64,000 nucleotides of DNA, from the NCBI GenBank assembly GCA_002749535.1, contig MZZL01000376.1, positions 496,001-560,000 on the forward strand. The letters run 5' to 3'. Origin of the DNA: Apophysomyces variabilis (lineage: Eukaryota > Mucoromycota > Mucoromycetes > Mucorales > Mucoraceae). Positions 62,401 through 64,000 of the stretch are shown here, piece by piece. Made by a program: the position numbers and the translations under genes. The notes under the pieces were generated by a model. It was not told the DNA's origin and searched no databases. It was given only the letters and a program-made list of their open reading frames with translations. Numbering within the stretch: the first letter of the stretch is position 1; every line of letters begins with the position of its first letter.

Positions 62401-64000
62401 TGACTTCAGCTGCAATCTGATGCGAAGACACAAATTCGATCTGTGCTTTCTGTCGACCCATGATTTTCAAGGCAGTCTCCTCGGTAACTTCGACATCTCT
62501 AAGATCGAAATGGAACGCATCCAAAATACCAATTACGACACGCACGAACGTCTTTTCCATTTCCTCCTTCTTGGCAATAAGGCCAAGGTAATTTCTAAGC
62601 AAGCGGTAATAGTGGGACCAGGGAAGAAGGCGAGCTAACTCGGTAAGTGTTACGATACATTGATGGATGAGATTATGGTCGGCCACTCGATCATTTTCAT
62701 AGAAAAAGGATGTCACGATAGGGAGCAAGATGCTGTTGACGGAAGATGCCTTGAAGTTTTCAGTTGGTGCCATACTGGCTAGACGACTGAGAGCACGTAC
62801 ACGTCGGTGAAGCTGCATGTGGTAGATATTGGCGAAAAAGTTCACTTCTTCATCCCCAGAGCCGAGTAATGGCACCAAGTCTTCAAAGATTGGTAATTCA
62901 GGGAACATTTTGATAGCTGCGTCCAGCAAATTCACAAATTCGATTCTGATAAGTTCAACATGCAATGTCAAACCACGCTTGATAGCAGGATAAATCAAAT
63001 GGTTAACATGCTCCATCAATCGCCGCTTTTCTTCTTCATTATCCTGATTTTTTGTGAATGTCAAGAACCGTGTAACACAGTGCGTGGAACTTCCGCGAAT
63101 AGCCATCTCTTCAGGATCTTGCATGGTGTATATGCACTGGTGTAGCAAAGGAAGCCATTGATGGTGATCAAGCTTGTCGTATAAATCATCAGATATTTTG
63201 TTAAGAGCATCAAGCATGCTATCATAATCCATCTCCTGCACTCGTTTCGGGGAGTACGAATTAAGTCCATCCAAAAGTTCGCTGACCAACACAATGTGAG
63301 GATTGATATCTGCCAATGCCTTCATGATATCCACCAGGGATCGTCTACCATTACGTGATCGTATCATTGAAAACATAAGGGATGCGGTGCTATAGTATTT
63401 CTGGTATATATGTGATCCAGCCTCAAGCCCTGGGACAATGCGGATAAAACGCGCCCATGTAGACAGGATATGCTCTTTCGTTGTTTCCGGAATAATTCTC
63501 ACTGGCTTATTCAGACTGGGCAATAATAGATCAACGATGACAGCTGCTTGTTCGCCATTCGATGTGTAAGGTGCAACACGGTCGACGATGGCAATTTGGC
63601 GAATCGAGTATCTACCGCTGCCAAATTTCACATCGTCCTTTGACTGTGTCAATCGGTACTTCAGGTGACTCAACAACAAATCGACATGTGGAACAATGAG
63701 CTTTTGCTTGAGACTAACAGTATCATCCACTTCCATTTCATCAGAACAGTGGTTCAAACTGTTTTCCACAAGATCTAAGATATTGGACAGGACGTGTTCG
63801 TTCAAACTCTTTGCAGACAAAATGGCATAAACTTGCGGCAGGACGCGAGCATCGTAATCGACGAGAAAAGGAATATATTCAACTCTTTCTGACCATACGA
63901 CAAAGAGTTGGAGCAAGATAGACATGTTTTGAGAAGATTCCAAAGGAAATACTTCCAGTTTTGGAGAGATAAACGTTTCAAACATCGCAGGCAAGTAGGG
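59404..64000 (-). CDS. UTP20: UTP20/DRIM, U3 snoRNP small-subunit processome scaffold, 5' part off window
   Basis: Giant HEAT-repeat protein needed for 18S rRNA processing. One very long exon (about 63994 to 59751) reads MRSRNGRRSLVDIMKALADI, LLDGLNSYSPKRVQEMDYDS, LIGEPDVEV-like repeats, and SRAQDVRDVTRDTLLKINAY with YFSFIVKELRTSLTKGYELH, the typical DRIM core. Later come HPHTWIRSSAARLYGVYFAS and SDGFAG-type ends. An acidic/Glu run (KEEENEEEEEEEELEKG) lies in the middle. A 3' exon reads LKRLGNELLSLLQKRAGSTA and RQKVNDAKQERKAKRAIE, and a last exon RMNPKRRAADEEKPKKKNKK ends at the TAA 59404-59406, a basic nuclear/nucleolar tail. The N-terminal part continues beyond the right edge. Confidence 0.94.

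Overview
This is a nuclear segment of a filamentous, early-diverging fungus, most likely Mucoromycota. Genes are split by many short introns (mostly 45-75 bp, GT..AG). The housekeeping set is fungal in type (Vip1/Asp1, Set3-like, Rad26, Utp20, Bdp1, SRP54, Pol12). PRMT3, a Ragulator LAMTOR1-like protein, a voltage-gated proton channel and the complex I assembly factor NDUFAF2 are also present, a combination typical of early-diverging fungi rather than yeasts. The lineage call is inference; no rRNA or marker phylogeny is possible here.

Layout. 1-26 kb is sparse. It holds the 5' part of a Vip1/PPIP5K gene (-), a PHD+SET Set3-like gene (+), a two-part ankyrin protein with a PP1-docking motif (+), a second probable PP1 regulator with SILK and RVxF motifs (-), a complete free-methionine-(R)-sulfoxide reductase (-), a Cys-rich/TM/SH3 sensor-like protein (-) and a small unrecognised multi-exon gene (-). 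These are separated by long stretches, some over 3 kb, with no supportable gene or only eroded coding relics. 26-40 kb is compact: LAMTOR1-like (+), POL12 (-), PRMT3 (+), Hv1 proton channel (+), NDUFAF2 (-), RAD26/CSB (-) and ADK1 (-). Convergent gaps there are only 35 and 50 bp, and POL12/PRMT3 share a 137-bp divergent promoter. 47-49 kb has SRP54 (-), 57.7-58.7 kb a short BDP1 (+), and the right edge a nearly full UTP20 (-).

40.9-46.1 kb and 50.5-56.5 kb are accessory DNA. The first holds a Fanzor (eukaryotic TnpB-family, RNA-guided nuclease family) gene of six exons. I could splice it into one continuous frame of 1032 codons, but it is broken by in-frame stops and has lost a zinc-ligand Cys. 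Immediately upstream on the same strand (49-bp gap) is an unrecognised spliced gene, also with an in-frame TAG. Next to that is a 193-bp hAT-type MITE with a perfect 8-bp target duplication. The second accessory block is a nested insertion: a truncated Ty3/gypsy gag ORF is cut by a 5062-bp CACTA (En/Spm-like) transposon. That element has perfect 13-bp terminal inverted repeats, subterminal repeat clusters, a tnp2-type multi-exon transposase and a divergent small coiled-coil second protein.

The strongest candidates for a second look are the decayed Fanzor with its unknown neighbour, the CACTA element with its second ORF, and the proton channel with unusual S4 residues.
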